Positions 26,923 to 35,859 of a stretch of DNA of 64,000 bases are shown here, in pieces. A program made the position numbers and the translations under genes. How positions within the stretch are numbered: position 1 is the stretch's first letter; every line of letters starts with the position of its first letter. The notes under the pieces were generated by a model. That model saw only the letters and a list, made by a program, of their open reading frames with translations, did not search any database and was not told where the DNA came from. The DNA is from Gordonibacter faecis (GTDB lineage Bacteria > Actinomycetota > Coriobacteriia > Coriobacteriales > Eggerthellaceae): assembly GCF_030077735.1 (NCBI RefSeq), contig NZ_JASJEU010000020.1, positions 1 to 64,000 of the forward strand, in the 5' to 3' direction.

Positions 26923-29619
26923 TTACCAGTAGTACGAGTTCGGCAAACCATCAACGCGGATGGCTTGGCCGTTTTTGTAGTAGGTGCGTTGGGCGGCGGC
27001 GGTGCTGGGGCCGGTGTACCAGGACTGGGGCTCGATGTAGTCGAACCACTCGGGGCGGATGCCGTACATTTCGCACGTCAGCGTGTTGCCGGGCGTAGAC
27101 ACCACAATCTTCACGGGGAAGTCGAAGTCGTTGCGCACCTTGAAGTCGGATGAGCCGTAATCGACCATGGCATCGAGGCCGATAGGCACATACGTGGACG
27201 GCACGCTGTGGTTGCGGCGCTGCACAATGGTGAGGCCAGTGCGGATGGAAGCGCCATACAGCGTCGTGGAAGCCTGGCAGATGCCACCGCCGTAGCCGAT
27301 GCCGCCCACGATGCCCGCCGGCAAGTATCCCTGAGCCGCCCCGCACGGACCCGCCGTACCGAAGAACGACAGCGTCTGCCCAGGCTGAATGATAACGCCG
27401 TTGAACGAGTTCAACGCGCGCTGCATGTTGTACGTACCGTTAAACGTATTAGTGGAGTACGTGGTGAAGGAACCGATGAGATCGGTGAAGTCCTCGGGAA
27501 TATACGTCGTGGGCACCATGCGGAATGACTGAGCAGGCGTGTTGTTGGGCGTCCACGTTTGCGCGTTGGCGCCGTCCCAGCCGCCCGCGCCCTCAATGTC
27601 GAGCGCGAGGTCGCCACAGGCAGACACCAAGCGATAGCTTCCGCCGCCCACGTACTCGATGCGCCAGCGCTGGGCATCCGTGCCACTCTTGGCCCACTGT
27701 TGCACGTTGGTACCGGGCTCAACGCCGTAGTCGCGCACATCAAGCGCCTTCTTAGAACGGGCGTTGATGATGACGTAGTAGCCACCACCCGCACCGTACA
27801 CGTTCCATTTCTGAGCGCCTGAGCCGTTGGGGGTCCACACCTGCACGTTGGCGCCGTTGGAGCGGGAAGCCCCCGTCACGTCGAGCGCACGGCCGTCAGC
27901 AGCGCAGATAATCTCGTAGCAGCCTTCGCCGGCGATCTGGTCAACCCGACTGGGCGCGAACGCCTGAGCTGCCGTACCGTTGGGTTCGTAGACGCCGAGG
28001 GGGCACCCATCCCAGTCGCCCGCGCCGGACACATCGAGGGCCTGGCCGGATTCCACATTGACCAGCGCAATGCCACCGAGCGGCGCAGCCTCGACACGCC
28101 AACGCTGGGAGGCGGCAGGCACGCCCTCAGGAGCGAACGTCTGTGCAACCTTGGAGCCACTTTGGGTCAACAGCATTCCCGAGCAAAGCGCTTCCAGGCT
28201 CACGGTGCCATCTTCATACGTTGCCACGCGCCAACGCTGGGCGGGCGTGCCGTTCCACGACCATATCTGAGCGCCACCACCCTGGGCAAACGAGCCACCA
28301 GCTATTTCCAATGCACGAGCCGAACCCGTGCGCGCACGCAGCGACCAGAAGCCCTCGGGCAGAAGTTCCGTCACCGGTTCAAGCATAAAGGCCTGAGCAG
28401 GAGTGTTGTTCGCCGACCAGGTTTGCAGAGCAGTGCCGTTGGCGGTGGCGCCGCCGGCCACATCAAGCACGAGGCCGTTGGCCCGACACACCACTACATA
28501 GCCGCCCTCGGGAAGCGCCTTGAAGGCCCACTGGCGGTTCAGCGCCGACTCGCGCCCCCACTGCTGCACGCGCGAACCGGGAGCGAGGGAGCCCGCATCG
28601 GCATCGAGCAGCTTGCCGGAGCTGACCGAACGCAGTTCGTAGAAGCCCTCGTCGCTCGGCGTCACCGAAAACGCCTGCGCCAGGGAGCCGTTGCGCTCCC
28701 AGAGCTGCGCGGCCGCGCCATCGGTATCTGAGCCACCCGCGATGTCGGCAACCTTGCCGGACGCGGGATTCACCAGCGTGTAGATGCCCGCCGTGAGCGC
28801 TTCGCCACCAGGCACCACCGGGTTCGGGGAATACAGGGTAAACACCTGAGCCGCCGAATCAGTCTTCTTCGCCAGCACAAGGCGTGCGCCATCGGCATCG
28901 GCCCCACTTTGAACCGCCAGCACAAGCGTGGGATCAAGGAGGCTCACCAGCACATACGTGTTCTCAGCGGGCCCCGCAACAAGGCACCACCGCTGAGCGT
29001 CGGTGCCGTTGCGCGTCCACTGGTTCACGAGCGTGCCTTCCTCAGCACGCCCGGCCTCCACATCAAGTGCCTTAACCGTGCCTTCGCAAACCACCTCAAC
29101 GTAGCCATCTTCGTCAGCAACAAAGCTGAAAGCTTGCGCGGCGCTCTTGTTCGAACGCCACAGCTGCACCCGCGCGCCGTCGGCTTGCGAGCAAGAGGCC
29201 ACATCAAGCACGCGCGTGGGAGCGCATCCGGGCGACAGCGCAAACACCCCTTCCGGTGCGGGCGCGGGCGCAGGCATCTCCGGATCAGACGGGGTGGTCG
29301 GCACTTCAGGAACCTCAGGCTTTGCCAGCGGGTCAACCACACCCTCAGGCGCGGTGTCTTCCGAAGTACCGCCCTCGGAAGTTCCCGCCTCAGGCGCCAC
29401 AGGCTCAGGCTCAGGCACGCCCGCCACTTCCCCGCCAACAGCGCCCGACACCTCGTCACCCGCGGGCACCGCGGGCTGCGGAGCCTCCACTTCGCCCGAC
29501 CCACCAGCCGCCGGAGCCTCCAGCGCGTACGCCGGCACGGCAAAGAGGCTAAGCGACATGCTCAGCGCCATCGCAAGCACGCATCGCGCCAGCTTGCCCG
29601 CTCCATCCACCTTTTTCAC
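26923..29619 (-). CDS. Secreted ricin-repeat protein with C-terminal VanW domain
   Basis: 898 aa. GTG start at 29619 with gagagggg upstream; signal peptide LARCVLAMALSMSLSLFAVPAYA; acidic Pro/Glu linker to about residue 120. Twelve ricin-type subrepeats (four trefoils) follow; the last nine closely match the NlpC/P60 protein at 17178. The C-terminal 190 residues are a VanW domain: IIQPGQTLSFFGTAGP, GGGICQASTTLYGASIRTGL, RNHSVPSTYVPIGLDAMVDYG. VanW is linked to vancomycin-resistance loci and wall proteins, but its chemistry is not settled. Ricin modules probably bind wall or surface glycan. It ends 18 bp from a TIR-element remnant. Confidence 0.86.
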   Translation of the reverse strand: MKKVDGAGKLARCVLAMALSMSLSLFAVPAYALEAPAAGGSGEVEAPQPAVPAGDEVSGAVGGEVAGVPEPEPVAPEAGTSEGGTSEDTAPEGVVDPLAKPEVPEVPTTPSDPEMPAPAPAPEGVFALSPGCAPTRVLDVASCSQADGARVQLWRSNKSAAQAFSFVADEDGYVEVVCEGTVKALDVEAGRAEEGTLVNQWTRNGTDAQRWCLVAGPAENTYVLVSLLDPTLVLAVQSGADADGARLVLAKKTDSAAQVFTLYSPNPVVPGGEALTAGIYTLVNPASGKVADIAGGSDTDGAAAQLWERNGSLAQAFSVTPSDEGFYELRSVSSGKLLDADAGSLAPGSRVQQWGRESALNRQWAFKALPEGGYVVVCRANGLVLDVAGGATANGTALQTWSANNTPAQAFMLEPVTELLPEGFWSLRARTGSARALEIAGGSFAQGGGAQIWSWNGTPAQRWRVATYEDGTVSLEALCSGMLLTQSGSKVAQTFAPEGVPAASQRWRVEAAPLGGIALVNVESGQALDVSGAGDWDGCPLGVYEPNGTAAQAFAPSRVDQIAGEGCYEIICAADGRALDVTGASRSNGANVQVWTPNGSGAQKWNVYGAGGGYYVIINARSKKALDVRDYGVEPGTNVQQWAKSGTDAQRWRIEYVGGGSYRLVSACGDLALDIEGAGGWDGANAQTWTPNNTPAQSFRMVPTTYIPEDFTDLIGSFTTYSTNTFNGTYNMQRALNSFNGVIIQPGQTLSFFGTAGPCGAAQGYLPAGIVGGIGYGGGICQASTTLYGASIRTGLTIVQRRNHSVPSTYVPIGLDAMVDYGSSDFKVRNDFDFPVKIVVSTPGNTLTCEMYGIRPEWFDYIEPQSWYTGPSTAAAQRTYYKNGQAIRVDGLPNSYYW

Positions 29620-29657
29620 AGTAGTTCCCCTCTCGTCGCGCTCGGCCGCCCGAGACA

Positions 29658-32336
29658 CTAGTACCATCCGCACATGCTGTTCGAAGACGCCTCCACAATG
29701 CCGGCCGCGAGGAAGCGCGCCACGTCGTCTTGGCGTTTGAAATAGGTTTCCATATCTTCCTTGCGGTCGATGAACGCAATCTCGCAGAGAACCGAGGGCA
29801 AGCGTCCGCCGCACACCGCCAGCGCCGATTTCTTCATACCTCGGTCGGGCAAGCCCGTGCCGGTCACCAGGTAGGAATGCATGATCTTTTGGAATGCGGG
29901 CGAGCCAGCCGCCGCGTTGTAGGAGTGGATGTAGGTTTCCGTACCCGTGCCACCTGCGGCGTTGAAGTGGATGGAAAGGAACGTCGAGCAGCCCTTGGCC
30001 ACCGCGTCGGGGTGGCGGTCCCAGTAGGCCTCGCCATACCCCACGATGTATTCGATGCCGCGGCGGTCGAGTTCTTTCGCCACCTTGTCCACCAGCTCTT
30101 CGGTCAGGTCACATTCGCGATAGCCCTGGCTGCACGCCCCCGCGTCCACGCGGCCGTCGCCGTTGCTGTTGTAGCCGTGACCTGCGTCCAGATACACCTT
30201 GAACGCCTTCGTGTGTTCAAGCGAGAACCGCTGTGCGGCCGTGTTGCGCAGGGGCGCGAGCGCCAGCGTACCGCCCGCATTCGTGAGGTACTCGCCCGTC
30301 CAGGCGGACTCCACGTAGTAGGTGTCGGAACCGTCGTTGGCCGGGTAGAAGCGCCAGGTCTGGTTGTCGCCCTCGGTGCGATCCCACTGCTGGAGCACCG
30401 CGCCCGTGCCGGTGTCAATGTCCAGGTAGCGCGACGAATGCACGTTGACGAAGTAGTAGCCGCCCCAGCCGTCGGCCAGCACCTTGAACTTCTGAGCGTA
30501 GCTGCCGTTCGCCGCAAAGAGCTGGACGCGCGCACCGTTGTGCCCGGCCGCCCCCTGGATGTCCACCACCGTGCCGTCGGTTGCGCTGCGCAGCACATAG
30601 GCACCCTCATCCACCGCCGTGGAGGTGTCGGTTTCCAGCAGCGTGAAGCGCTGCGCGGCGCTGCCGTTGCCCGTCCACACCTGCACGTTCGCGCCGTTCG
30701 CGGCCGAGCCTCCCGTCACGTCGAGGAACAGGCCATTCGCCTTTGAGCGGAACGCGTAGGCATCGCCGAAACGCACCGGCTTCCATAACTGCGCGTCCGA
30801 GCCGTTGTAGGTGTACTGCTGCACGTTCGTGCCGGGCACCTGACCAGCCGCAGCCACGTCGAACACCTTGCCCGAGGCCAGCGAGCGAATGACGCAGAAG
30901 CCATCGCCGCGCACCTCCACGTTAAACTTCTGCGCCCAGGTGAAGTTCGTGCGGTAGAGCTGCACGTTCGCGCCATCGGCATGACTTGCCGCGTCGATAT
31001 CCAAGGCGTAGCGGCCGCTGAGCGCGCTTTCGATAACGTAAAGGCCCTCGTCAGGCATCACGTTTGCGGGCGCGTCGAACGTCCAGATTTGCGCGGCGGA
31101 GCCGTTGCTTTCGTAGGTTTGCACGTTCGCGCCGTCGAAGCGGCTGGCACCTGCCACGTCCAGCACGAGCCCGCTGCACGCTGAGATCACCGTGTAGCCA
31201 AGGCCGCCCGGCGCGCGCTCAACCGCCCACTTCTGAGCCGCGGAACCATTGGCGGCGTACTGCTGCACGTTCGCGCCGTTGGCCGCGGAGGCTCCGGCCA
31301 CGTCAAGCACCTTGCCCGTGGCGAACGTTTCCACCGTGTAGTAGCCCGTGGTCTCGTCGTACACGAAAACGAACTCCTGGGCTGCCGTGTCGTTGCGCGT
31401 GTACATTTGCACGTTCGCGCCGTTATTCGTACTCGCGCTAGCCACATCAAGCACCGTGGTGCCGGCGCGCGACGAGAGCACATAGGTGCCGTCGTCAATG
31501 GTGCGCTCGGGGGCGTCCACGAAGAAGCGCTGGAAGCGGCTGTTGTCGGCCGAACGCACCACGAGTGCCGAGGCGTTGCGCGCGTCAAGCACGAGATCGC
31601 TTCTCAGCTTCGAGGCAAGGCGGTAGGAGCCGTCACCCGCGGCTACGAAGCGCCAGCGCTGGGCGTCGGTGCCATTGTCGGCATAGAGCCCCACCCGCGT
31701 ACCATCGGCCGTCGAGGCGCTAGCCACGTCAAGCGCCTGCTCGGTTTGTACGTCTATCAGGGCATACCATCCGCCACCCACTGGCCTCAGGAAGAAGCGT
31801 TGGGAAGCGGCGGATGTGGACGCGGATAGCGTGAGCGTGGAGGCATTCCGTGCGTCAACCACGCGCGTGCGGTCGGCGGCCGAAGCGAGCGCGGCCACCT
31901 GGGGTAGATCCGTGGCCGTCGGGCCTGTGAGCGCGCGCAGGGCGATGTCCTCATCTTCGGACGGGTCGGCTGCTTCCGTGTCTTCCGCATCCGCGTCAGG
32001 CGCGTCCGCGTCGCCCGCAGCGGGGTCAACGGTCTCGGTGCCTGGCGTGTCGCCTCCCTCGCCGGGAAGCGCCTCGTCGTCAGGCGAGGGCACCTCAGGG
32101 GTGCTGGGGGTTTCGACCTCCGGCCCGGGAGCAGGCGCTTCGCCATTGTCACTTTCAGGAAGGGCGCCTTCCCCACCCGTTCCGGGCACCTCTTCCGTAG
32201 CCGCAGCACCTCCCAAAGCCGCATTCTCGGCGGCCAGCGCTGATGCCGGCGCGAAGACCCACAGCGCCAGCGCTACGGCCAGGACGGATGAAAGGAACGC
32301 GTGCGCGCCGCGGCGCGCGGTGGGAGTATTACGCAT
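29658..32336 (-). CDS. Secreted ricin-repeat N-acetylmuramoyl-L-alanine amidase (Amidase_3)
   Basis: About 892 aa from the ATG at 32336 (an ATG at 32351 is also possible). A signal peptide (FLSSVLAVALALWVFAPASALA) and a long acidic Pro/Glu/Asp linker precede twelve ricin-type subrepeats. The C-terminal zinc amidase has its ligands in VYLDAGHG, ECDLTEE and FLSIHFNAAG, and the catalytic Glu in SVLCEIAFIDRKED. It cleaves the muramic acid-L-alanine bond. The chosen start overlaps the GH73 gene's stop by eight bases, so the two hydrolases are likely co-translated. Confidence 0.9.
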   Translation of the reverse strand: MRNTPTARRGAHAFLSSVLAVALALWVFAPASALAAENAALGGAAATEEVPGTGGEGALPESDNGEAPAPGPEVETPSTPEVPSPDDEALPGEGGDTPGTETVDPAAGDADAPDADAEDTEAADPSEDEDIALRALTGPTATDLPQVAALASAADRTRVVDARNASTLTLSASTSAASQRFFLRPVGGGWYALIDVQTEQALDVASASTADGTRVGLYADNGTDAQRWRFVAAGDGSYRLASKLRSDLVLDARNASALVVRSADNSRFQRFFVDAPERTIDDGTYVLSSRAGTTVLDVASASTNNGANVQMYTRNDTAAQEFVFVYDETTGYYTVETFATGKVLDVAGASAANGANVQQYAANGSAAQKWAVERAPGGLGYTVISACSGLVLDVAGASRFDGANVQTYESNGSAAQIWTFDAPANVMPDEGLYVIESALSGRYALDIDAASHADGANVQLYRTNFTWAQKFNVEVRGDGFCVIRSLASGKVFDVAAAGQVPGTNVQQYTYNGSDAQLWKPVRFGDAYAFRSKANGLFLDVTGGSAANGANVQVWTGNGSAAQRFTLLETDTSTAVDEGAYVLRSATDGTVVDIQGAAGHNGARVQLFAANGSYAQKFKVLADGWGGYYFVNVHSSRYLDIDTGTGAVLQQWDRTEGDNQTWRFYPANDGSDTYYVESAWTGEYLTNAGGTLALAPLRNTAAQRFSLEHTKAFKVYLDAGHGYNSNGDGRVDAGACSQGYRECDLTEELVDKVAKELDRRGIEYIVGYGEAYWDRHPDAVAKGCSTFLSIHFNAAGGTGTETYIHSYNAAAGSPAFQKIMHSYLVTGTGLPDRGMKKSALAVCGGRLPSVLCEIAFIDRKEDMETYFKRQDDVARFLAAGIVEASSNSMCGWY

Positions 32337-35300
32337 AGCTGGGCACCACATATCTCAACTCGGGGTCAACCACGCCGCTCGCGACGTAGCACTGGTTCAT
32401 CAGGCGGGCGATCTTCTTCGCCCACTGCACGTCGGTGGCGTACTGGTGCCACCCGTAGGCGTGCGTGGCATTGCTGGATGCAACGTCCCATTTCATGGCG
32501 TAGAGCGTGGGTTGGGCGTTTCCGGACGTGCGGTACACGTAGTTCGAAGCAATCCACTTCGCCGCGCCTTCCACGGCTGCGTCGATGCTACTCCAGCCAT
32601 TCTTGATGGCCGCTTCAATGCCGTACTTGTGCGGGTCGGAGTCGTAGGCTCCAATGCCGAACAGGTTGTAGTACGTGCCCGGCTCGTAGCCCGGCAGCTC
32701 TGCACGGTACCAGTTGCCGTCGGTGCCCAGGTAGTCGTAGCCCGTGCCGTCGTAGTAGGCGCCCTTCGCCAAGCGCGAGAAGCCCCAACCGCTCTCAAGG
32801 CACGTGTGGGCCGCAAGGTACACCTCATTCAGGTTGTAGCGTTTCGCTGCAGCAACAAAGGCTGCGCCCTTGCCTTCCAGAACGCCGCCCTCACCGTTGG
32901 TGGCCAGGTAGCCATCGAGCTGCCAGCCCTCAAGACCCGTGTAGACGCGCAGGTCAGCGAACTGGTTGAAATCCGCGCCGCCACTGTTGTTCGGGTCGAG
33001 CGCGCCGCGCAGCTCTTCATCTGAGATGTCAGTAATATAGGGGTTGCCCGCGCGCTGGTAGCCCATCATCTCTTCAAGCGTGATGCTAAGAAGGTCGTTG
33101 CTCACCGCACCGGCTTCCACCAGCTTGAACTTCTGGGCGGCCGTGTCGTTGGACCCGTAGATGCCCACCGACACGCCATTTGCGGCAACGCCAGCTTCCA
33201 CATCGAGGCACGACTCACCGCCGCCCACTACGGCGAACAGGCTGTAGTACCCGCCGCCCGCATACTCGAAGCGCCACGCCTGCGCACGGTTGGTGGGATC
33301 GCTCTCCCACTGCTGCACCGTGCCCGCGCCCGTTGACGCGTCCACCTGGCTGTCGCGCACGTCGAGCGCCTTGCCCGACCCCAGGCACACGAGGCGATAC
33401 GTGCCGTCAGCCTGGCGCGACACCTGGAACTTCTGCGCCGCCGTGCCGTTGGACTGGTACACCTGCAGAAGGGCCCCGTTGGCGGACGAGCCGTCACGCA
33501 CGTCAAGCACGTAGGAACGATCAATGGCGCTCTGCACCGTGAACAGACCTTCCACGAAGGGAGCCGTCTCAACAAGCTGCCACTTCTGGGCCTCGGAGCC
33601 GTTGGCGACATGCACCTGCACGTTCGCGCCATTCGCCGCCGAGGCACCAGCCACGTCAAGCAGCTGGCCCGTCTTTTTGTTGACGAGCGCCACACAGCCG
33701 TCACCCGCAATGGAGGCGCGCCATAGCTGCGCGTCGGATTGGGTAGGCGTGCGCAAGCTCACGTTGGGGCCCACGCCGCCGTCCACGTCCAGCACCAGGC
33801 CCGACTTCGCGCACTCAAGCGTGTAGAAGCCCTTGCCCTTCGCCGTCACCTGGTACTTTTGCGCCAGGCTGCCGTTGGAAGTATAGGTTTGTACATTCGT
33901 GCCGCTGGTTTCCCCGCCCGAGGCCGCGTCAAGCACAGTGCCGAGCGCGCTTTTCACTTCGAAAAGGCCCTCGTCTAAAAGCTGTGCTTCGTGGAAGTTC
34001 CACGCCTGCGCGCTCGTGTTGTTAGGCGTCCAGGTTTGCACGTTAGCACCGGACGTGGCTGACGCACCTGCCACGTCAAGCACGAGGCCGCTGCACGCGG
34101 CGCGCACGATAAACGTCCCGTCGCTGCGTGTTTCAATGGCGAAGCGCTGGGCGAGCGAGCCGTTCACTTCGTACTGCTGCACGTTTGCGCCGTCGTACCC
34201 GCCCGCGCCCGCCACGTCAAGCACCTTGGCCGAGGCGGCATTGCGCAGCGTGTAGTAGCCGCTTTCCTCGTCGTAGGTTGCTTCGAACTTCTGGGCGAGC
34301 GTGCCCTCATCAGACCCGAGGCGCACGTTCGCGCCATCCGTCGACGAGCCGCCCGCCACCTCAAGGGCAAGCTTGTTCGAAAGCGCCGAGATCACCGTGT
34401 ACACGCCGTCCTCAATGACGCGGCCGGGGGCCTGCTTGAACGTCCAGGTTTGCGCCGGCGTGCCGTTTGCGGCGTACTGCCATACGTTCGTGCCGTTCTC
34501 CATGCCGCCCCATTGCAGATCGAGCACCTTGCCTGAGCAGCCCGAACGGATAACATAGCCGCCCGTGACCGCCTCCACACTCCAGAGCTGCGCGGCGCCG
34601 CCATTCGCGGCATACTGCTGCACGTTCGCGCCGTCATCCGGCGAGGCGTTGGTCACGTCAAGCAGCTTGCCGGACGCCACATTGCGCAGCGTGTAGTAGC
34701 CCGAGGCCTCGTCATACGCAACGGCGAAACGCTGCGCGGCGCTCCCGTTCGCGGTGTAGATTTGCACGTTGGCGCCATTCGCAGAAGAGGCGCCCGCGAT
34801 GTCGAGCCCCTTGTCGGGTGCCGCCAGCGTGCGCACCTCGTACAGGCCATCTTCCACCGTGCGCGCCGCCTCGCGCAACGCAAAGCGCTGAGCAGGGGAA
34901 TTGTTGTACGTGTACAGCTGCACGTTCGCGCCGTTGGCCGCCGAGCCGTCAGCCACGTCAAGCACGAGCGCGCCCGTGAGGCCCGAAGTGGCCGACGACA
35001 GCGCCGAGGCCACCACATACGCCCCGCCGCCCACGTCAACGATCTTCCACTTCTGCGCGAGCGAGCCGTTGCGCTCGTACTGCTGCACGTTCGCGCCCGC
35101 CTCCGCTCGGCCGGCCTCAACATCAAGCACCTTGCCCGACGCAACGTTTACTAAATAGAAGTAGCCGCTACCCGCCGCCTCGGCGCGGAAGCGCTGCGCG
35201 GGAGAATTGTTATCCGTGTACTGTTGCACGTTCGCGCCGTTGGCCTTCGAGGCCGCCGCCACGTCGAGCACCTTGCCCGAGGCCTGGTTGGCAAACACGT

Positions 35301-35622
35301 AGATGCCCTCGGCCTTGGCGGCCGCTAGCTCAATGCCGCTTGGTTCAGCCGTAGGTTCAGGCTCTTCGGATGCGGGCGCTTCCGGTTCCGCAGGCGAGGG
35401 AACGCCATCCTGGGGGGACGCGGGCCCTTCCGGAGTGTCTACGGGAGCGCCACTTTCGGGCACTTCGCCTGTGCCTACGCCCTCCGGCTGCGATTCGGTT
35501 TCCTCACGCGGTGCGGCGGTTTCGCCACCTTGCACGCCTTCGATTTCCGCCGCCCATCCGTATGTGGGCGTCAACGCCAGGCACAACATCACGCACAACA
35601 GCGTCTTCGCTCGCTTTGCCAT
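32329..35622 (-). CDS. Secreted ricin-repeat endo-beta-N-acetylglucosaminidase (GH73)
   Basis: 1097 aa, the largest of the set. Signal peptide TLLCVMLCLALTPTYGWAAE, acidic linker to about residue 95, then fifteen ricin-type subrepeats (five trefoils). The C-terminal 240 residues form a LytD-like glucosaminidase: ITLEEMMGYQRAGNPYI, AAHTCLESGWGFSRLAKG with the catalytic Glu, YYNLFGIGAYDSDP, and GWSSIDAAVEGAAKWIASNYV. It hydrolyses the glycan strand between GlcNAc and MurNAc. First gene of a tandem with the amidase. A start site agaagga-like sequence lies upstream of the ATG. Confidence 0.9.
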   Translation of the reverse strand: MAKRAKTLLCVMLCLALTPTYGWAAEIEGVQGGETAAPREETESQPEGVGTGEVPESGAPVDTPEGPASPQDGVPSPAEPEAPASEEPEPTAEPSGIELAAAKAEGIYVFANQASGKVLDVAAASKANGANVQQYTDNNSPAQRFRAEAAGSGYFYLVNVASGKVLDVEAGRAEAGANVQQYERNGSLAQKWKIVDVGGGAYVVASALSSATSGLTGALVLDVADGSAANGANVQLYTYNNSPAQRFALREAARTVEDGLYEVRTLAAPDKGLDIAGASSANGANVQIYTANGSAAQRFAVAYDEASGYYTLRNVASGKLLDVTNASPDDGANVQQYAANGGAAQLWSVEAVTGGYVIRSGCSGKVLDLQWGGMENGTNVWQYAANGTPAQTWTFKQAPGRVIEDGVYTVISALSNKLALEVAGGSSTDGANVRLGSDEGTLAQKFEATYDEESGYYTLRNAASAKVLDVAGAGGYDGANVQQYEVNGSLAQRFAIETRSDGTFIVRAACSGLVLDVAGASATSGANVQTWTPNNTSAQAWNFHEAQLLDEGLFEVKSALGTVLDAASGGETSGTNVQTYTSNGSLAQKYQVTAKGKGFYTLECAKSGLVLDVDGGVGPNVSLRTPTQSDAQLWRASIAGDGCVALVNKKTGQLLDVAGASAANGANVQVHVANGSEAQKWQLVETAPFVEGLFTVQSAIDRSYVLDVRDGSSANGALLQVYQSNGTAAQKFQVSRQADGTYRLVCLGSGKALDVRDSQVDASTGAGTVQQWESDPTNRAQAWRFEYAGGGYYSLFAVVGGGESCLDVEAGVAANGVSVGIYGSNDTAAQKFKLVEAGAVSNDLLSITLEEMMGYQRAGNPYITDISDEELRGALDPNNSGGADFNQFADLRVYTGLEGWQLDGYLATNGEGGVLEGKGAAFVAAAKRYNLNEVYLAAHTCLESGWGFSRLAKGAYYDGTGYDYLGTDGNWYRAELPGYEPGTYYNLFGIGAYDSDPHKYGIEAAIKNGWSSIDAAVEGAAKWIASNYVYRTSGNAQPTLYAMKWDVASSNATHAYGWHQYATDVQWAKKIARLMNQCYVASGVVDPELRYVVPSYA

Positions 35623-35859
35623 ACACGCTTCCTTCTTCTCGTCGTTTTCCTGTGTCTATGATACCATCCTTCGCCAATGCCCCACCTGAAGAGCCTTCTC
35701 ACCTCGCCGAAGCGCCGCACCTTTTTCCGTGCGCGGCAGCTGGTGAAGAAAACGAGCAGGTGCGCCCGCTTCCGCCAACACGCGCAAGTCACTCGTCATT
35801 TGCTGGTATCATACCGGGGAAGCCATCTTGAGTCCTTTTGCCTGCAAGAGAGGGAATGC

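Noticed and set aside
17178..35622. CRISPR-like interpretation of the regular repeats
   Set aside because: Periodicity is 120-130 bp and codes for ricin subrepeats; no CRISPR direct repeats or cas genes are present.
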